Shown in pieces: positions 24,567 through 33,528 of a DNA stretch of 64,000 nt; position 1 is the first letter of the stretch, and each line of letters begins with the position of its first letter. This DNA comes from Ruania rhizosphaerae (GTDB lineage: Bacteria > Actinomycetota > Actinomycetes > Actinomycetales > Beutenbergiaceae). A program made the translations under genes and the position numbers. The notes beneath the pieces are model-generated. The model saw only the letters and a program-made list of their open reading frames with translations, ran no database searches and was not told the origin of the DNA. The stretch is from contig NZ_VSMB01000001.1 in assembly GCF_009805705.1 (NCBI RefSeq), forward strand, positions 558,001-622,000, given 5' to 3'.

Positions 24567-25342
24567 GCGGTCTCGGTCTGGAGGGCGGGGCCGAGGAGGA
24601 GTCCACCGTCGATGACGTACTCCGAACCGGTGATGAACGAAGCCTCTGATGAGGTGAGGAACAACAGGAGCCGGGTGACGTCGGTCGGCTCCCCGAGGCG
24701 GGGGATGGCGAACGGCTCGGGTGAGTAGAAGTCGGCGATGGCCGCGGTGGCGCCGGCTGCTGGTTCTTGGATGAAGGGGGTCGCGATCACGCCGGGGTGG
24801 ATGGTGTTCACGCGGATGTGGTCGCGGCCGAGTTCGAGTGCTGCCGTGTGGGTGAGGCCTCGCAAGGCCCACTTGCTGGCGACGTACGGCGCGTAGTGTG
24901 CCGTGCCGCCCAGGCCCATCGTCGAGGCGATGTTGACGATGGATCCCCCTGTCGCGCGGCGCAGAGCGGGGGCGGCGACCTTGATACCGAGGAAGGTCCC
25001 GGTGAGGTTGACGTCGAGGATGCGCGACCACGTGACCTGGTCCGTGTTCTCGATCGTTGCAGGCGGGTTCTGCACGCCCGCGTTGTTGACGAGCACATTC
25101 AGGGCGCCGAAGGCGCTCTCGGCGGCTCGCACAGCGGCCGACCATGAGCTCTCGTCGGTGACGTCGAGGTGGGTGAAGCGAGCGCGGATCCCGAGCTCGT
25201 CGGCGAGAGCGGCGCCGCGTTCGGCGTCGATGCCGCCGATGACCACGTTCGCTCCCTCCGCGTGGTAGGCGTGTACGTGGCTCGATCCCTGGCCGCCGGT
25301 CCCACCGGTCACGAGCACGGTCTGGTTGTCGAAGCGGGGCAT
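24563..25342 (-). CDS. SDR-family oxidoreductase (glucose/3-oxoacyl reductase-like)
   Basis: A 259-residue classical SDR with VTGGTGGQGSSHVHAY (cofactor), NNAGVQNPPA, catalytic Ser in NIASTMG and Tyr/Lys in YAPYVASKWAL, and the SSEASFITGSEYVIDGG end. The variant GGTGGQG motif prefers NAD. It heads the pair with the deazaflavin oxidoreductase and faces the divergent TetR gene. Substrate unknown, possibly a steroid-like or terpenoid alcohol given TetR and F420 company; that is only inference. Confidence 0.9.
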   Translation of the reverse strand: MPRFDNQTVLVTGGTGGQGSSHVHAYHAEGANVVIGGIDAERGAALADELGIRARFTHLDVTDESSWSAAVRAAESAFGALNVLVNNAGVQNPPATIENTDQVTWSRILDVNLTGTFLGIKVAAPALRRATGGSIVNIASTMGLGGTAHYAPYVASKWALRGLTHTAALELGRDHIRVNTIHPGVIATPFIQEPAAGATAAIADFYSPEPFAIPRLGEPTDVTRLLLFLTSSEASFITGSEYVIDGGLLLGPALQTETA

Positions 25343-25403
25343 CAGATGTTCCTTCGGTACGTGGGTGACTGACCGGGATCACCAGTGATGAACGGCGGCC
25401 AGT

Positions 25404-25423
25404 GGTGAGCCAAACGACTCACC
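25404..25423. promoter_or_regulatory. TetR operator 1 (inverted repeat)
   Basis: GGTGAGC - 6 bases - ACTCACC, one mismatch from a perfect 7-bp dyad. It lies in the divergent region between the SDR (start 25342) and TetR (start 25487) genes. The second near-identical site begins 48 bases further on. Confidence 0.75.
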
Positions 25424-25451
25424 ATCGCCTCGACACTAGGTCGGCGACAGT

Positions 25452-25471
25452 GGTGAGTCAAGCCACTCACC
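25452..25471. promoter_or_regulatory. TetR operator 2 (perfect inverted repeat)
   Basis: GGTGAGT - 6 bases - ACTCACC, a perfect 7-bp dyad, 15 bases before the TetR start codon. Same half-sites and spacing as operator 1, with the loops CAAACG and CAAGCC also alike. The position allows autorepression. Confidence 0.78.
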
Positions 25472-25486
25472 TCGTATGCTCGGAGC

Positions 25487-26131
25487 ATGAGTAGGGTCGT
25501 GACGACGTACCACCTGCGCATTGCCCAGGAGAAGCGCGCGCTGATCGTGACAGCCGCGACCGCACTGTTCCTTGAGTTGGGCTACGACCGGACGTCGTTG
25601 GCGCGGATCGCGGAGCGCTCGGGCGTTTCGCGGGCCACCTTGTTCAAGCAGTTTCCGAACAAGGCTGCCCTGTTCGACGCCATCGTCACCGAGTCCTGGT
25701 CGACCGCTGACGAAGAGGATCCTCCGCCGGCAGGCAACATCGTCGACGGGCTCAGCACTATCGGTCGCCGTTATGCCGAGCTGTTGAGCCAGCCCCGGAT
25801 GACCGACTTGTTCCGGATCGTCATCGCGGAACTGCCGCGGTTCCCCGAGCTGGCCGATGCGCAGTTCTCGCGCGGGAAGATGCCCTACTTCGAGTCCGTA
25901 CGCGGCTACCTCCTCGCCGAGCACGAGGCGGGAACGGTGCGGGTCGAAGACGTGGACCTCGCCGCCACCCAGTTCCTGGGCATGATCTCCAACTACGTCT
26001 TCTGGCCGACACTCCTCGTGCCGGGCTGGGAGGTGAGCACCGACCGTGTCGCTCAAGTGGTCGACGAGGCCGTCCGCACCACCACCGCCCGGTACGCCGC
26101 GACTGGACCAGAGCCGTCGACCAACGACTGA
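25487..26131 (+). CDS. TetR/AcrR-family transcriptional regulator
   Basis: A 214-residue protein with the N-terminal HTH (TAATALFLELGYDRTSLARIAERSGVSRATLFKQF) followed by a helical ligand domain with the AefR-like C-terminal segment (FRIVIAELPRFPELADAQF). It is divergent from the SDR/deazaflavin-oxidoreductase pair, and two matching operators lie between, so it very probably represses both. Confidence 0.93.
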   Translation: MSRVVTTYHLRIAQEKRALIVTAATALFLELGYDRTSLARIAERSGVSRATLFKQFPNKAALFDAIVTESWSTADEEDPPPAGNIVDGLSTIGRRYAELLSQPRMTDLFRIVIAELPRFPELADAQFSRGKMPYFESVRGYLLAEHEAGTVRVEDVDLAATQFLGMISNYVFWPTLLVPGWEVSTDRVAQVVDEAVRTTTARYAATGPEPSTND

Positions 26132-26197
26132 GTCCGGCCGACCGCGATTGAGTCCCTTCGCCACAAGGAGATGCACGGACGGCTGTACGTTGTCGTG

Positions 26198-26980
26198 ATG
26201 CGAAAGAGTCGCGTGACGGGGGCGTCGAGCATGGCAGACGTCGATGGACTCGGTCGAGGGTGGAAAGCGGTGATCGTGCCGCTGAGCATCGCGGTCTTCA
26301 TGGCGGCGTGCGGGAACACTGCGGGGACGGCGTCCGGAGACGCTTCGGGGTCGGAGTCCTCTGCGGATACCGGCGCTGCGGGGACGGTCTCCGACGGCGA
26401 CAGCGACGGTGCGGAGGTACCTCCGCGCTGGACTGGCGACGATGCCCTGGAGGGCACGGTCTCGTTCGCTGACGGGCCTGCGTTGGCTGCGGCGAGCGAC
26501 GTGACCTTCCGCAACGATCTGGCCGAGGTGTGGGACTGGGAGCTTGTGGGTGCCCCAGACTCGACGACGACCGGCGCATCGCCTGCTGTCACACTGGAGA
26601 TGGTGAACACCGGCAACGGCTGTCGGGTTCTCGATGAACGGACTCCGTACGAAGGTGCGGGAATCGACGACGGCGCGGCATCAACAGCTCTGGTCGAGGA
26701 CAGTCTCTCGGGCGCAGAGATCGTCGCCGGGCCGGCCCAGGGTCTGCTCGGCCTCGGCGAGGGACTGGGCGAGGACGGTCCGACCTACACCGTCGCGCAG
26801 GCGCTTGGCCGGAATGAAGATCGCCGTTGGCTGCTTGTGACCGCCCGCGTGTTCGGCGCGCTGAGCGTCCAGCAAGTGCTCACCGTGAGTTGCGCGTCTG
26901 GTGGAGGCGTTGACCGAACTCATGGCCAACTCGTCCAGGTCGCGTACGCGACCTTGCGGGGCCTTCAGCAGTATCCATGA
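26198..26980 (+). CDS. Hypothetical lipoprotein
   Basis: Not a recognised family. The frame is open from 26171; ATG at 26198 or 26231 is more likely because an AAGGAG abuts the first ATG with no spacing. A hydrophobic stretch ends in a lipobox-like FMAAC, followed by a Ser/Gly/Asp-rich linker of about 40 residues and a domain with TLEMVNTGNGC and a second Cys near the end (TVSCASGG), perhaps a disulfide. Exported and lipid-anchored by inference. It stands 66 bases after the TetR gene. Confidence 0.6.
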   Translation: MRKSRVTGASSMADVDGLGRGWKAVIVPLSIAVFMAACGNTAGTASGDASGSESSADTGAAGTVSDGDSDGAEVPPRWTGDDALEGTVSFADGPALAAASDVTFRNDLAEVWDWELVGAPDSTTTGASPAVTLEMVNTGNGCRVLDERTPYEGAGIDDGAASTALVEDSLSGAEIVAGPAQGLLGLGEGLGEDGPTYTVAQALGRNEDRRWLLVTARVFGALSVQQVLTVSCASGGGVDRTHGQLVQVAYATLRGLQQYP

Positions 26981-27025
26981 CCTGCCGACCTGACGGTTCC
27001 TGAAACACACCTCGGTGCCGGAAGC

Positions 27026-28546
27026 TCATGAGGCAGTCCCCGCCTGCCGGCGCCCGGCCAGAATCAACCCCACGAATGCAGCCGCCGCAGCAAGCATCAG
27101 GACCCCATTGCCGGCGAGCACGAGCGTCCACCCATGCCCGAACCCGTCCACAGCCACCGACTCGCTGATCGCGGCGACGTCACCGGTAGCGAGACTGTCC
27201 GCCGTCCGGGGGCCCACCCGTGAGGCGATCGCGACCACCAACCCCGCACCGAAGAGAGCGAGCACGATCGAGGTGGCCCCCGAGCGCACGGTGTTCAGCA
27301 GACCTGCCGCCATTCCGATACGGTCACTGTCCACACGCGACATCAGCTGGGCGTCACTGAGGGCCGTCAGCGAGCCGATCGCGAAGCCGAGCGCCGCCGT
27401 CGGGATGAGGGCCACCCACACCTCTCCGACCGTGGCCAGCAGGCCAAAGGCGAGGTACGCCGTCGCCGCGAGAGTAAGGCAGCCAGCGGCGATCTTCGGG
27501 GCGGAACCACCGCGATTCACCCAGCGGGAGACGATCATCGGCACGATGAACAGCGGAATCGTGAACGCGAGCATCCACGTGCCGGCCGCGGCCGCGTTCA
27601 GGCCGTGCACCACGAGCAGGTAGGTCGGCAGATACACGGTGAAACCGGACATCCCGGCCGCAGCCATCACGGCGCTGATCAGCCATGCCGAGGCGATCCG
27701 GTCGCTCAGCAGGCTCAGCTCCAGCAGCGGTGCCGAGACCCGCAGCGCGCGGATGATGAAGAGCGTCAAGATCAGCGCCGCACCCACCAGCTGACCGCCA
27801 CCCACGGGAGCGTTGCCCGAGGTCATCGAGGAGATCCCGAGCAGCAGCAGGCTCAGGCCCACGATCAGCATCCCCGCGCCGATCAAGTCGAACGGTCGCG
27901 GCTTCTCGGCGCGCGACTCCTTGATGAAGAACGTGCTCGCCACCATCAGCAGTGACGCGGCCGCGAGCACACCGAATGTGCCGCGCCACCCGACGGCGCC
28001 CACGATCCACCCGGCAGCCGAGGGCCCGATGGCCATCCCGATCCCGCCGGCCGCACCGCACAGCGCGAACGCCTTCACCCGGTCCGATCCGGTGAAGGAG
28101 GTCGTCAGCACCGCCGCACCGCAGGCCATCAGACCAGCCGAACCCACACCTGCACTGATCCGGGCAGCGTTGAGCACCACGATGGTGGGCGCGATCGCCG
28201 AGATCGCGATCCCGGCGGTGTAGACGCTCGCGGCCACGCGCAGCACGAGCCGCCGGCCGAACCGGTCCCCGAGTGCACCGGCGATCAGCACCAGGCACGT
28301 GGTGGCGAGCAGATACCCGGTCACGAACCACTGCATCGCCGCGGGACCGGCCTGCAGCTCGGCCGAGATCGCCGGCAGTGAGATCGCGGTTCCCGACATG
28401 GTCAGGGTGCCCACGACATACCCGGACAGCACGCAGAACAACGCTGCCCACTGACGAGCCGTCCACCGGGTCGCCGACCCGGGCCGGGAGGGGCGTCGCC
28501 GCAGCGCGAACCGGCGTCGCGGGGCGTGGTGGACCGAAGGTGTCAC
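27026..28546 (-). CDS. MFS transporter, DHA2-type multidrug exporter
   Basis: A 506-residue protein with about 13-14 hydrophobic helices, the EmrB/QacA layout. Helix 1 region LFCVLSGYVVGTLTMSGTAISLPAI, motif A GALGDRFGRRLVLR, and motif C-like GxxxGPxxxG in AIGPSAAGWIVGAVGW, typical of antiporters. GTG start at 28546 with an Arg-rich N-terminus. The following 45 bases separate it from a convergent lipoprotein gene. Likely drug efflux; substrate unknown. Confidence 0.9.
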   Translation of the reverse strand: MTPSVHHAPRRRFALRRRPSRPGSATRWTARQWAALFCVLSGYVVGTLTMSGTAISLPAISAELQAGPAAMQWFVTGYLLATTCLVLIAGALGDRFGRRLVLRVAASVYTAGIAISAIAPTIVVLNAARISAGVGSAGLMACGAAVLTTSFTGSDRVKAFALCGAAGGIGMAIGPSAAGWIVGAVGWRGTFGVLAAASLLMVASTFFIKESRAEKPRPFDLIGAGMLIVGLSLLLLGISSMTSGNAPVGGGQLVGAALILTLFIIRALRVSAPLLELSLLSDRIASAWLISAVMAAAGMSGFTVYLPTYLLVVHGLNAAAAGTWMLAFTIPLFIVPMIVSRWVNRGGSAPKIAAGCLTLAATAYLAFGLLATVGEVWVALIPTAALGFAIGSLTALSDAQLMSRVDSDRIGMAAGLLNTVRSGATSIVLALFGAGLVVAIASRVGPRTADSLATGDVAAISESVAVDGFGHGWTLVLAGNGVLMLAAAAAFVGLILAGRRQAGTAS

Positions 28547-28647
28547 GGATCCCCAGCGTACCGCTGGCCGAGGGCGGGCGTCGATGTGCCGATCCTCACC
28601 TAGCGCCGTGCCGTCCGTTCGCCGCGGACGGCAGCGGCAGTCCCCGC

Positions 28648-29340
28648 TCAGTCCCCGCGAGTGCGCGCATCCCGCAGCGTCCGCTCGCGCACCCCCGCCA
28701 GGTGCTCAGTCATGGCCGCCAGCGCCGCCTCCCGGTCACCGGACTCGATCGCGTGCAGTACCGCCTCATGTTCGGCGATCGCCAGATCGGCGTCGCTGTG
28801 CCGCTGCTCGACGAACTGCCGCAGCCGTTCGCCGTGGATGCCGATGTGCCCGGCCATCTGCTGCAGGTACCGGTTCCCGGTCGCCGTCAGGATCGCATCA
28901 TGGAAGGCCCGGTCCGCGGCCAGGTAGGCACGCAGGCGCGTCACCTCGCCTGCGCCCTCGGTGAGTTCGTCCGCCTGACGGCGTTGCTCACCCACGTGCA
29001 CGGCCAGCGCCTCCGGCAGGTCCCGCCAGGCCTCGTCCGGGACCGCCCGCAGCGCCCCCAGCTCCAGCAGCAGCCGTGCATCGAACAACTCGTCGATGGC
29101 GCCGGCATCGAGTGGCGGAGCCACCTTGTACCCGCGCAGCGCGCTGCGCATCACCAGCCCGGTCGACTCCAGCTGCACCAGCGCCTCCCGCACCGGGGTG
29201 GGGGAGACGTCCAGCCGACTCGCGAGCGCATCGATGCCGAGCTGCGTGCCCGGCGCCCACTCCCCGGCCACGAGCAGCTCGAGCAGCGCGTCGTAGACCT
29301 CGTCGCGCAGTGCCCGCCGCGCGGCCCGCTGGTCAGCCAT
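28648..29340 (-). CDS. GntR-family regulator, FCD subfamily
   Basis: A 230-residue protein with a winged helix (LGIDALASRLDVSPTPVREALVQLESTGLV) and a helical FCD domain containing the metal-binding type DRAFHDAILTATGN and EHEAVLHAIESGD. It begins seven bases after argS ends, on the same strand, yet argS has no functional link; read-through from argS is possible. Target unknown; the MFS gene downstream on the same strand (28546) is one option. Confidence 0.88.
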   Translation of the reverse strand: MADQRAARRALRDEVYDALLELLVAGEWAPGTQLGIDALASRLDVSPTPVREALVQLESTGLVMRSALRGYKVAPPLDAGAIDELFDARLLLELGALRAVPDEAWRDLPEALAVHVGEQRRQADELTEGAGEVTRLRAYLAADRAFHDAILTATGNRYLQQMAGHIGIHGERLRQFVEQRHSDADLAIAEHEAVLHAIESGDREAALAAMTEHLAGVRERTLRDARTRGD

Positions 29341-29347
29341 CCTCAGC

Positions 29348-31174
29348 TCACATCCGCTCCGGCGCCGCGATCCCCAGCAGGTCCAGGCCCTGGGCCAGGG
29401 TGCGCCGGGTCAGGTCCACCAGCGCCAGCCGCCGCTCGCGCACCGATCCTTCCGAGGCGAGCACCGGGCAGGCCTCGTAGAAATCAGTGAACGCCCGCGC
29501 CAGCTCGTACAGATAGGTCGTCAGCCGGTGCGGCTCCAAGTCCTCCGCCACCGCGGCGAGCACGTCTCCCAGACCGTCGATCGCCAGCACCAGCGCCCGC
29601 TCGGCCGGCTCCAGGGCGACGTCGGAGATCGCGGAAGGGACGCCGTCGGGGATCTTGACACCCTGTGAGGCGGCCCGGCGCAGGATCGAGACCATCCGGG
29701 TGTGCGCGTACTGCAGGTACACCCCGGTGTTGCCGTTGAAGGCGGTCATCCGCTCCGGGTCGAAGACGTAATCCTTCGTGCGCGAACCGGACAGGTCCGC
29801 GTACTTGACCGCCCCGATCCCGGCCTGCTCGGCGATCTCGGTCAGCGCCGCCTCGTCCAGCTCGCTGCCCTTGGCCTCGGCGCCCTCACGCACCACCGTC
29901 GCGGCGGCGTCGACGGCCATGTCGAGCAGGTCCATCAGCCGCACGGTCTCCCCGGAGCGGGTCTTGAACGGTTTGCCGTCCGGGCCGAGGATCGAGCCGA
30001 AGGAGATGTGGCGGGCGTCCACCTCCTCGGTGAGCCAGCCGGCGCGGCGGCCCGCCTCGAACAGCAGCCGGAAATGCAGCGTCTGCCGGGCGTCGACCAG
30101 GTAGAGGATCCGGTCCGCCTCGAGTTCGCTGATGCGGTACTTGAGCGTGGCCAGATCAGTGGTGTCGTAGCCGTACCCACCGTCGCGCTTGCGCACCATC
30201 AGTGCCGCCGGCTGATCGTCGGGGCCCTTCACGTCCTCGGAGAGCACCACGAGTGCGCCGTCGGAGGTGACCGCGATGCCGGCCTGCTCCAGTTCGGCCG
30301 CCACGGCGTCCAGTTGGTCGTTGTAGGAGGACTCGCCGCGGGAGTCCTCCGCCCGCAGCAGGATCCCGAGCCGGGCGTAGACCTGGTCGAAGTAGTACTG
30401 GGATTCGGCCACGATCTCGCGCCAGACCGCCAGCGTCTCGGAGTCCCCGGCCTGCAGTGCCACCACGCGGGCGCGTGCCCGGTCAGCGAAAGCCTCATCG
30501 GCGTCGAAGGTCTTACGGGCGGCCTTGTACAGCGAGTCCAGGGCGGAGACGGTGGTGGCATCAGCAACCTCAGCCAGATCGCTGTGCCGCCACAGCTGCT
30601 CCGGGTGCTCGGTGATGTACTGGATCAGCATCCCGAACTGGGTACCCCAGTCACCCAGGTGGTTCTGCTTGATCACCTCGGAGCCGAGGAAGCTCAGCAC
30701 CCGGGTGAGTGCGTCGCCGATCACGGTGGAGCGGATGTGCCCCACGTGCATCTCCTTGGCGATGTTCGGCCCGGAGTAGTCGATCACCGTCCGCACGCCC
30801 GCCTGCGTGGCCGGCACCCCGAGGCGTGCGGAGGTGCGCCGCGCCTCCACCTGGTTCCAGAGCGTCTCATCCGAGATCGTCAGGTTCAGAAAACCCGGTC
30901 CGGAGATTTCCACCTTCCCGACGGCGGAGCCTGCCGTGATCTGTTCGCTCACCTTGGTGCCCACCTCGCGCGGGTTCGCCCCGACCTTCTTCGCCAGCGC
31001 CAGGGCGGCATTGGCCTGCAAGTCGGCGTGGTCGCTCGGGCGGATCAGCGGGTCGGCACCGGCCTGCTCGGGGTAGGCGGCCGAGATGGCCGCGCCCACG
31101 GCGTCGGTGAGCTGCTGGGAGAGCGAGGGGACGGCGTCGGGGGCGGGGGAGATCTCAGACACGCCCGCCATCAT
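29348..31174 (-). CDS. argS: Arginine--tRNA ligase
   Basis: A 608-residue class I synthetase charging tRNA-Arg. The N-terminal Add1 domain is followed by the HIGH-type motif as HVGH (residues 143-146 in KEMHVGHIRST), the family's YVVDARQ-like LYLVDARQTLHFRL, the KMSK-equivalent KPFKTRSGETV and the C-terminal anticodon domain ending LDLLGIAAPERM. Two ATGs are adjacent at the start (31174 and 31171) and a GTG follows; the first is given. Housekeeping gene, no neighbours of its pathway here. Confidence 0.96.
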   Translation of the reverse strand: MMAGVSEISPAPDAVPSLSQQLTDAVGAAISAAYPEQAGADPLIRPSDHADLQANAALALAKKVGANPREVGTKVSEQITAGSAVGKVEISGPGFLNLTISDETLWNQVEARRTSARLGVPATQAGVRTVIDYSGPNIAKEMHVGHIRSTVIGDALTRVLSFLGSEVIKQNHLGDWGTQFGMLIQYITEHPEQLWRHSDLAEVADATTVSALDSLYKAARKTFDADEAFADRARARVVALQAGDSETLAVWREIVAESQYYFDQVYARLGILLRAEDSRGESSYNDQLDAVAAELEQAGIAVTSDGALVVLSEDVKGPDDQPAALMVRKRDGGYGYDTTDLATLKYRISELEADRILYLVDARQTLHFRLLFEAGRRAGWLTEEVDARHISFGSILGPDGKPFKTRSGETVRLMDLLDMAVDAAATVVREGAEAKGSELDEAALTEIAEQAGIGAVKYADLSGSRTKDYVFDPERMTAFNGNTGVYLQYAHTRMVSILRRAASQGVKIPDGVPSAISDVALEPAERALVLAIDGLGDVLAAVAEDLEPHRLTTYLYELARAFTDFYEACPVLASEGSVRERRLALVDLTRRTLAQGLDLLGIAAPERM

Positions 31175-31300
31175 CCCACTCGAGCACGCGAGCGCAGAAT
31201 CTTATTGACACAATCGACACCGATGCGTTGGCGTGCGCACCCGGCTGCCCCGCACTGGCGCACCGGTGTCGGTTCGCCTCAGGTGAGGCGTGTGCGACCC

Positions 31301-31630
31301 TCAGCGGAGCTCGATCAAGCGTTGCCCGTCACACACCAGCCGCACGATCTCGTCGACCAGCGGCTCAAACCACGCGAGGAGCGTCCGTCGGCGTGTGTTC
31401 CCGACCCTGATCCACAGGACGACCGGCGCCCGATCGGACAGGAGGACCATGGTGGAGAAGTCCTCGTCCTTGGTGACAAGAACGGCGCCGTGCTCCAACG
31501 CGTATGCCCATAGTTCATGATCGGTAGCATCGCCGCGCATGATGTCGGTGACGTGCTCTGCGAGATGGCCACGTGCAGTCAGGACGCGCGCCAGTGCGGG
31601 TGGTAGCTGCGCATCGACCAGGAAACGCAC
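31301..31630 (-). CDS. DUF5615 PIN-like protein (probable toxin)
   Basis: A 109-residue protein with the PIN-like start MRFLVDAQLPPALARVL, middle Asp in TDHELWAYALEHGAVLVTKDEDF and SDRAPVVLWIRVGN: the acidic residues of a PIN-like nuclease as in DUF5615. Its GTG start shares one base with the stop of the upstream DUF433 gene (TAGTG), so they are co-translated. Together they look like a toxin-antitoxin module. Confidence 0.86.
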   Translation of the reverse strand: MRFLVDAQLPPALARVLTARGHLAEHVTDIMRGDATDHELWAYALEHGAVLVTKDEDFSTMVLLSDRAPVVLWIRVGNTRRRTLLAWFEPLVDEIVRLVCDGQRLIELR

Positions 31631-31854
31631 TACGAGGCGTTGAGCACGGTGTGGTCCGCCTGAGTCGCGGCGTACTCGAGGCAGGCTTGGACGTCTTCCG
31701 GGGTGAGATAGGGGTAGTCCGCGAGCAGCTCCTCGGCGGTGGCGCCAGCTGCCAGCAACGACAGCACATCAGCGACGCGCATCCGGGTACCGCGCACCAC
31801 CGGGCGCCCGTGCGCCACGGCGGGATCGATGCTGATGCGCTCTAGCGAAGGCAT
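31630..31854 (-). CDS. DUF433-domain protein (probable antitoxin)
   Basis: A 74-residue protein with the DUF433 signature RISIDPAVAHGRPVVRGTRM, VADVLSLLAAGATAEELLADYPYLTPEDV, a HTH-like small domain. It lies immediately upstream of the DUF5615 gene. DUF433/DUF5615 pairs are widespread and regarded as VapBC-like. The longer open frame upstream is a shadow of the kinase gene. Confidence 0.87.
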   Translation of the reverse strand: MPSLERISIDPAVAHGRPVVRGTRMRVADVLSLLAAGATAEELLADYPYLTPEDVQACLEYAATQADHTVLNAS

Positions 31855-31904
31855 ACGCCCAGAATAGGCGATACCGAACCGGCGGGCACTCCTGCGCCAC
31901 CAGC

Positions 31905-33380
31905 TCAGCTGCGGAACCACTCCTTCAACGCCGGATACAACTGGGCGTAAGACCGCGCGGCGGGCGCATAGACTGCCACCAGCTCCGGGTTCGGCTCCAC
32001 CCGCCGCTCCACGCCAGCCATCGCCTCGGCCGCCGCAGCCACCCCACCGGGAACGAGACCCACAGCGCTCGTGGCCAGGATCGCCGCCCCGAGCGCGGTG
32101 GCCTCGGTGGTGGCGCTGATCGCCAGTGGCCGGTTCAGCACCGAGGCGAGGATCTCGATCCACGCACTCGACGCCGACCCGCCGCCGAGCACCACGATCT
32201 CCTCCACCCGGCCGGCCGGGACCTCCAGTCGGTCCAGCAGCACCTTCGTCTCGAACGCCAGCCCTTCCAGCACTGCCCGGTAGAACTCGCCGGCGTCGTG
32301 GCTCTCGGTGAACCCGGCGAAGGTGCCGCGCGCCTGGTCGTCCCAGAACGGGGTGGCCGAGCCGCTCAGGTAGGGCAGGTAGCGCAGGCCACCGGCACCC
32401 GGAGCGGTCGAGTCCAGCAGTTTCTCCAACCCGGCCGGATCCTCGGGGATCGCTCCGGCGAATGCCTTCCGGAACCACGCCACCGAGAGGGCGCCGGAGT
32501 TGATGAACCCCTCGATGGTCACGCCCTCACCGAGCGGCGAGCCGAGCAGCCGGTAGTCCCAGCTCGCGTCCGCCCCCTCGGCGGCGTGCACCCCCAGCGT
32601 GATCGACGTGCCCAGGCTCAGGTAGGCCAGTCCCTTGCGGGAAACCCCGGCCCCCAGCCCGCCGCTCTGCCCGTCCCCGGCACCGGCCACCACCGGCAGG
32701 CCCTCCGGCAACCCGGTCAGCTGCGCCACCTGGGCCGTCAGGTGCCCGACCACCCCACCGGGCGGCACGAGCGCCGGCATCTGCTCCCGCCGCAGCCCCA
32801 CCCGGGCGAGCAGCTCGTCCGACCAGTCGTTGCTGGCCATATCCACCAGGCCCATCGGGTCCGCGGACGCCGTGGATGTCGCGAGGATCCCGGTCAACCG
32901 ATGGCTCAGGAAGGCGTGCACATCGGCCACGTGCTGCGCCGCGTCCAGAGTCTGCGGCTCGTGGTCGGCGAGCCAACCGAGCTTGTAGAAACTGGGCGTC
33001 GTCGAGGGCGGCTTGCCGGAGATGCGGTGCGCGGTGTCGTCGCCGAGCCGTTCGACCTGTGCACCGGCGCGTGCATCGAGCCAGAGCATCGCCGGCCGCA
33101 GCGGCTGCAACTGCGCGTCCAGGCAGACGAAGGACTCCCGCTGATGCGTGATCCCGATCGCGCGGACGGTGTGCCCGGCCGTTGCCAGTTCGTTCGCAGC
33201 CCGGGTGAGCACGTCCAGCGTGGAGGCCCACCACTCCTCGGCGTCCTGCTCGTGCCAGGTTGGTTCGGGCGAGTGGCGCTCGATCGAGGCGCGGGCGAGT
33301 GCGTGCACCTCACCGTCGGGTCCGAAGGCCACGGCCTTCGTGCCCGTGGTGGAGGCGTCGATCCCGATCACCACGTCCAT
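31905..33380 (-). CDS. FGGY-family carbohydrate kinase (xylulokinase-like)
   Basis: The ATG at 33380 has a GAAGGAG site; 491 residues. The N-terminal ATPase motif is VIGIDASTTGTKAVAF, followed by ITHQRESF, LWLDARAG, and the second lobe with GAGDGQSGGLGAGV and VVLGGGSASSAWIEILASVLN. FGGY kinases phosphorylate ketoses or polyols. Neighbours (polyol-type dehydrogenases, CUT2 importer, aldolase fusion) indicate a less common substrate than xylulose; no xylose isomerase is present. It is last in the minus-strand series 36453-31905 but is 148 bases from the gene before. Confidence 0.9.
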   Translation of the reverse strand: MDVVIGIDASTTGTKAVAFGPDGEVHALARASIERHSPEPTWHEQDAEEWWASTLDVLTRAANELATAGHTVRAIGITHQRESFVCLDAQLQPLRPAMLWLDARAGAQVERLGDDTAHRISGKPPSTTPSFYKLGWLADHEPQTLDAAQHVADVHAFLSHRLTGILATSTASADPMGLVDMASNDWSDELLARVGLRREQMPALVPPGGVVGHLTAQVAQLTGLPEGLPVVAGAGDGQSGGLGAGVSRKGLAYLSLGTSITLGVHAAEGADASWDYRLLGSPLGEGVTIEGFINSGALSVAWFRKAFAGAIPEDPAGLEKLLDSTAPGAGGLRYLPYLSGSATPFWDDQARGTFAGFTESHDAGEFYRAVLEGLAFETKVLLDRLEVPAGRVEEIVVLGGGSASSAWIEILASVLNRPLAISATTEATALGAAILATSAVGLVPGGVAAAAEAMAGVERRVEPNPELVAVYAPAARSYAQLYPALKEWFRS

Positions 33381-33528
33381 GTGCTGCAACTCCTTCGTTG
33401 GATTTCCGACGGCGTCCCTCGCCTGATCACGCACTCGCGCCTGACCGAGTGCGGCCCATTGTGGCCACATCTCGCAGTATGAGCGACATCAGCAGTACTC
33501 GCGGATGGGGCTAGGTGGTGGGGCTTGG

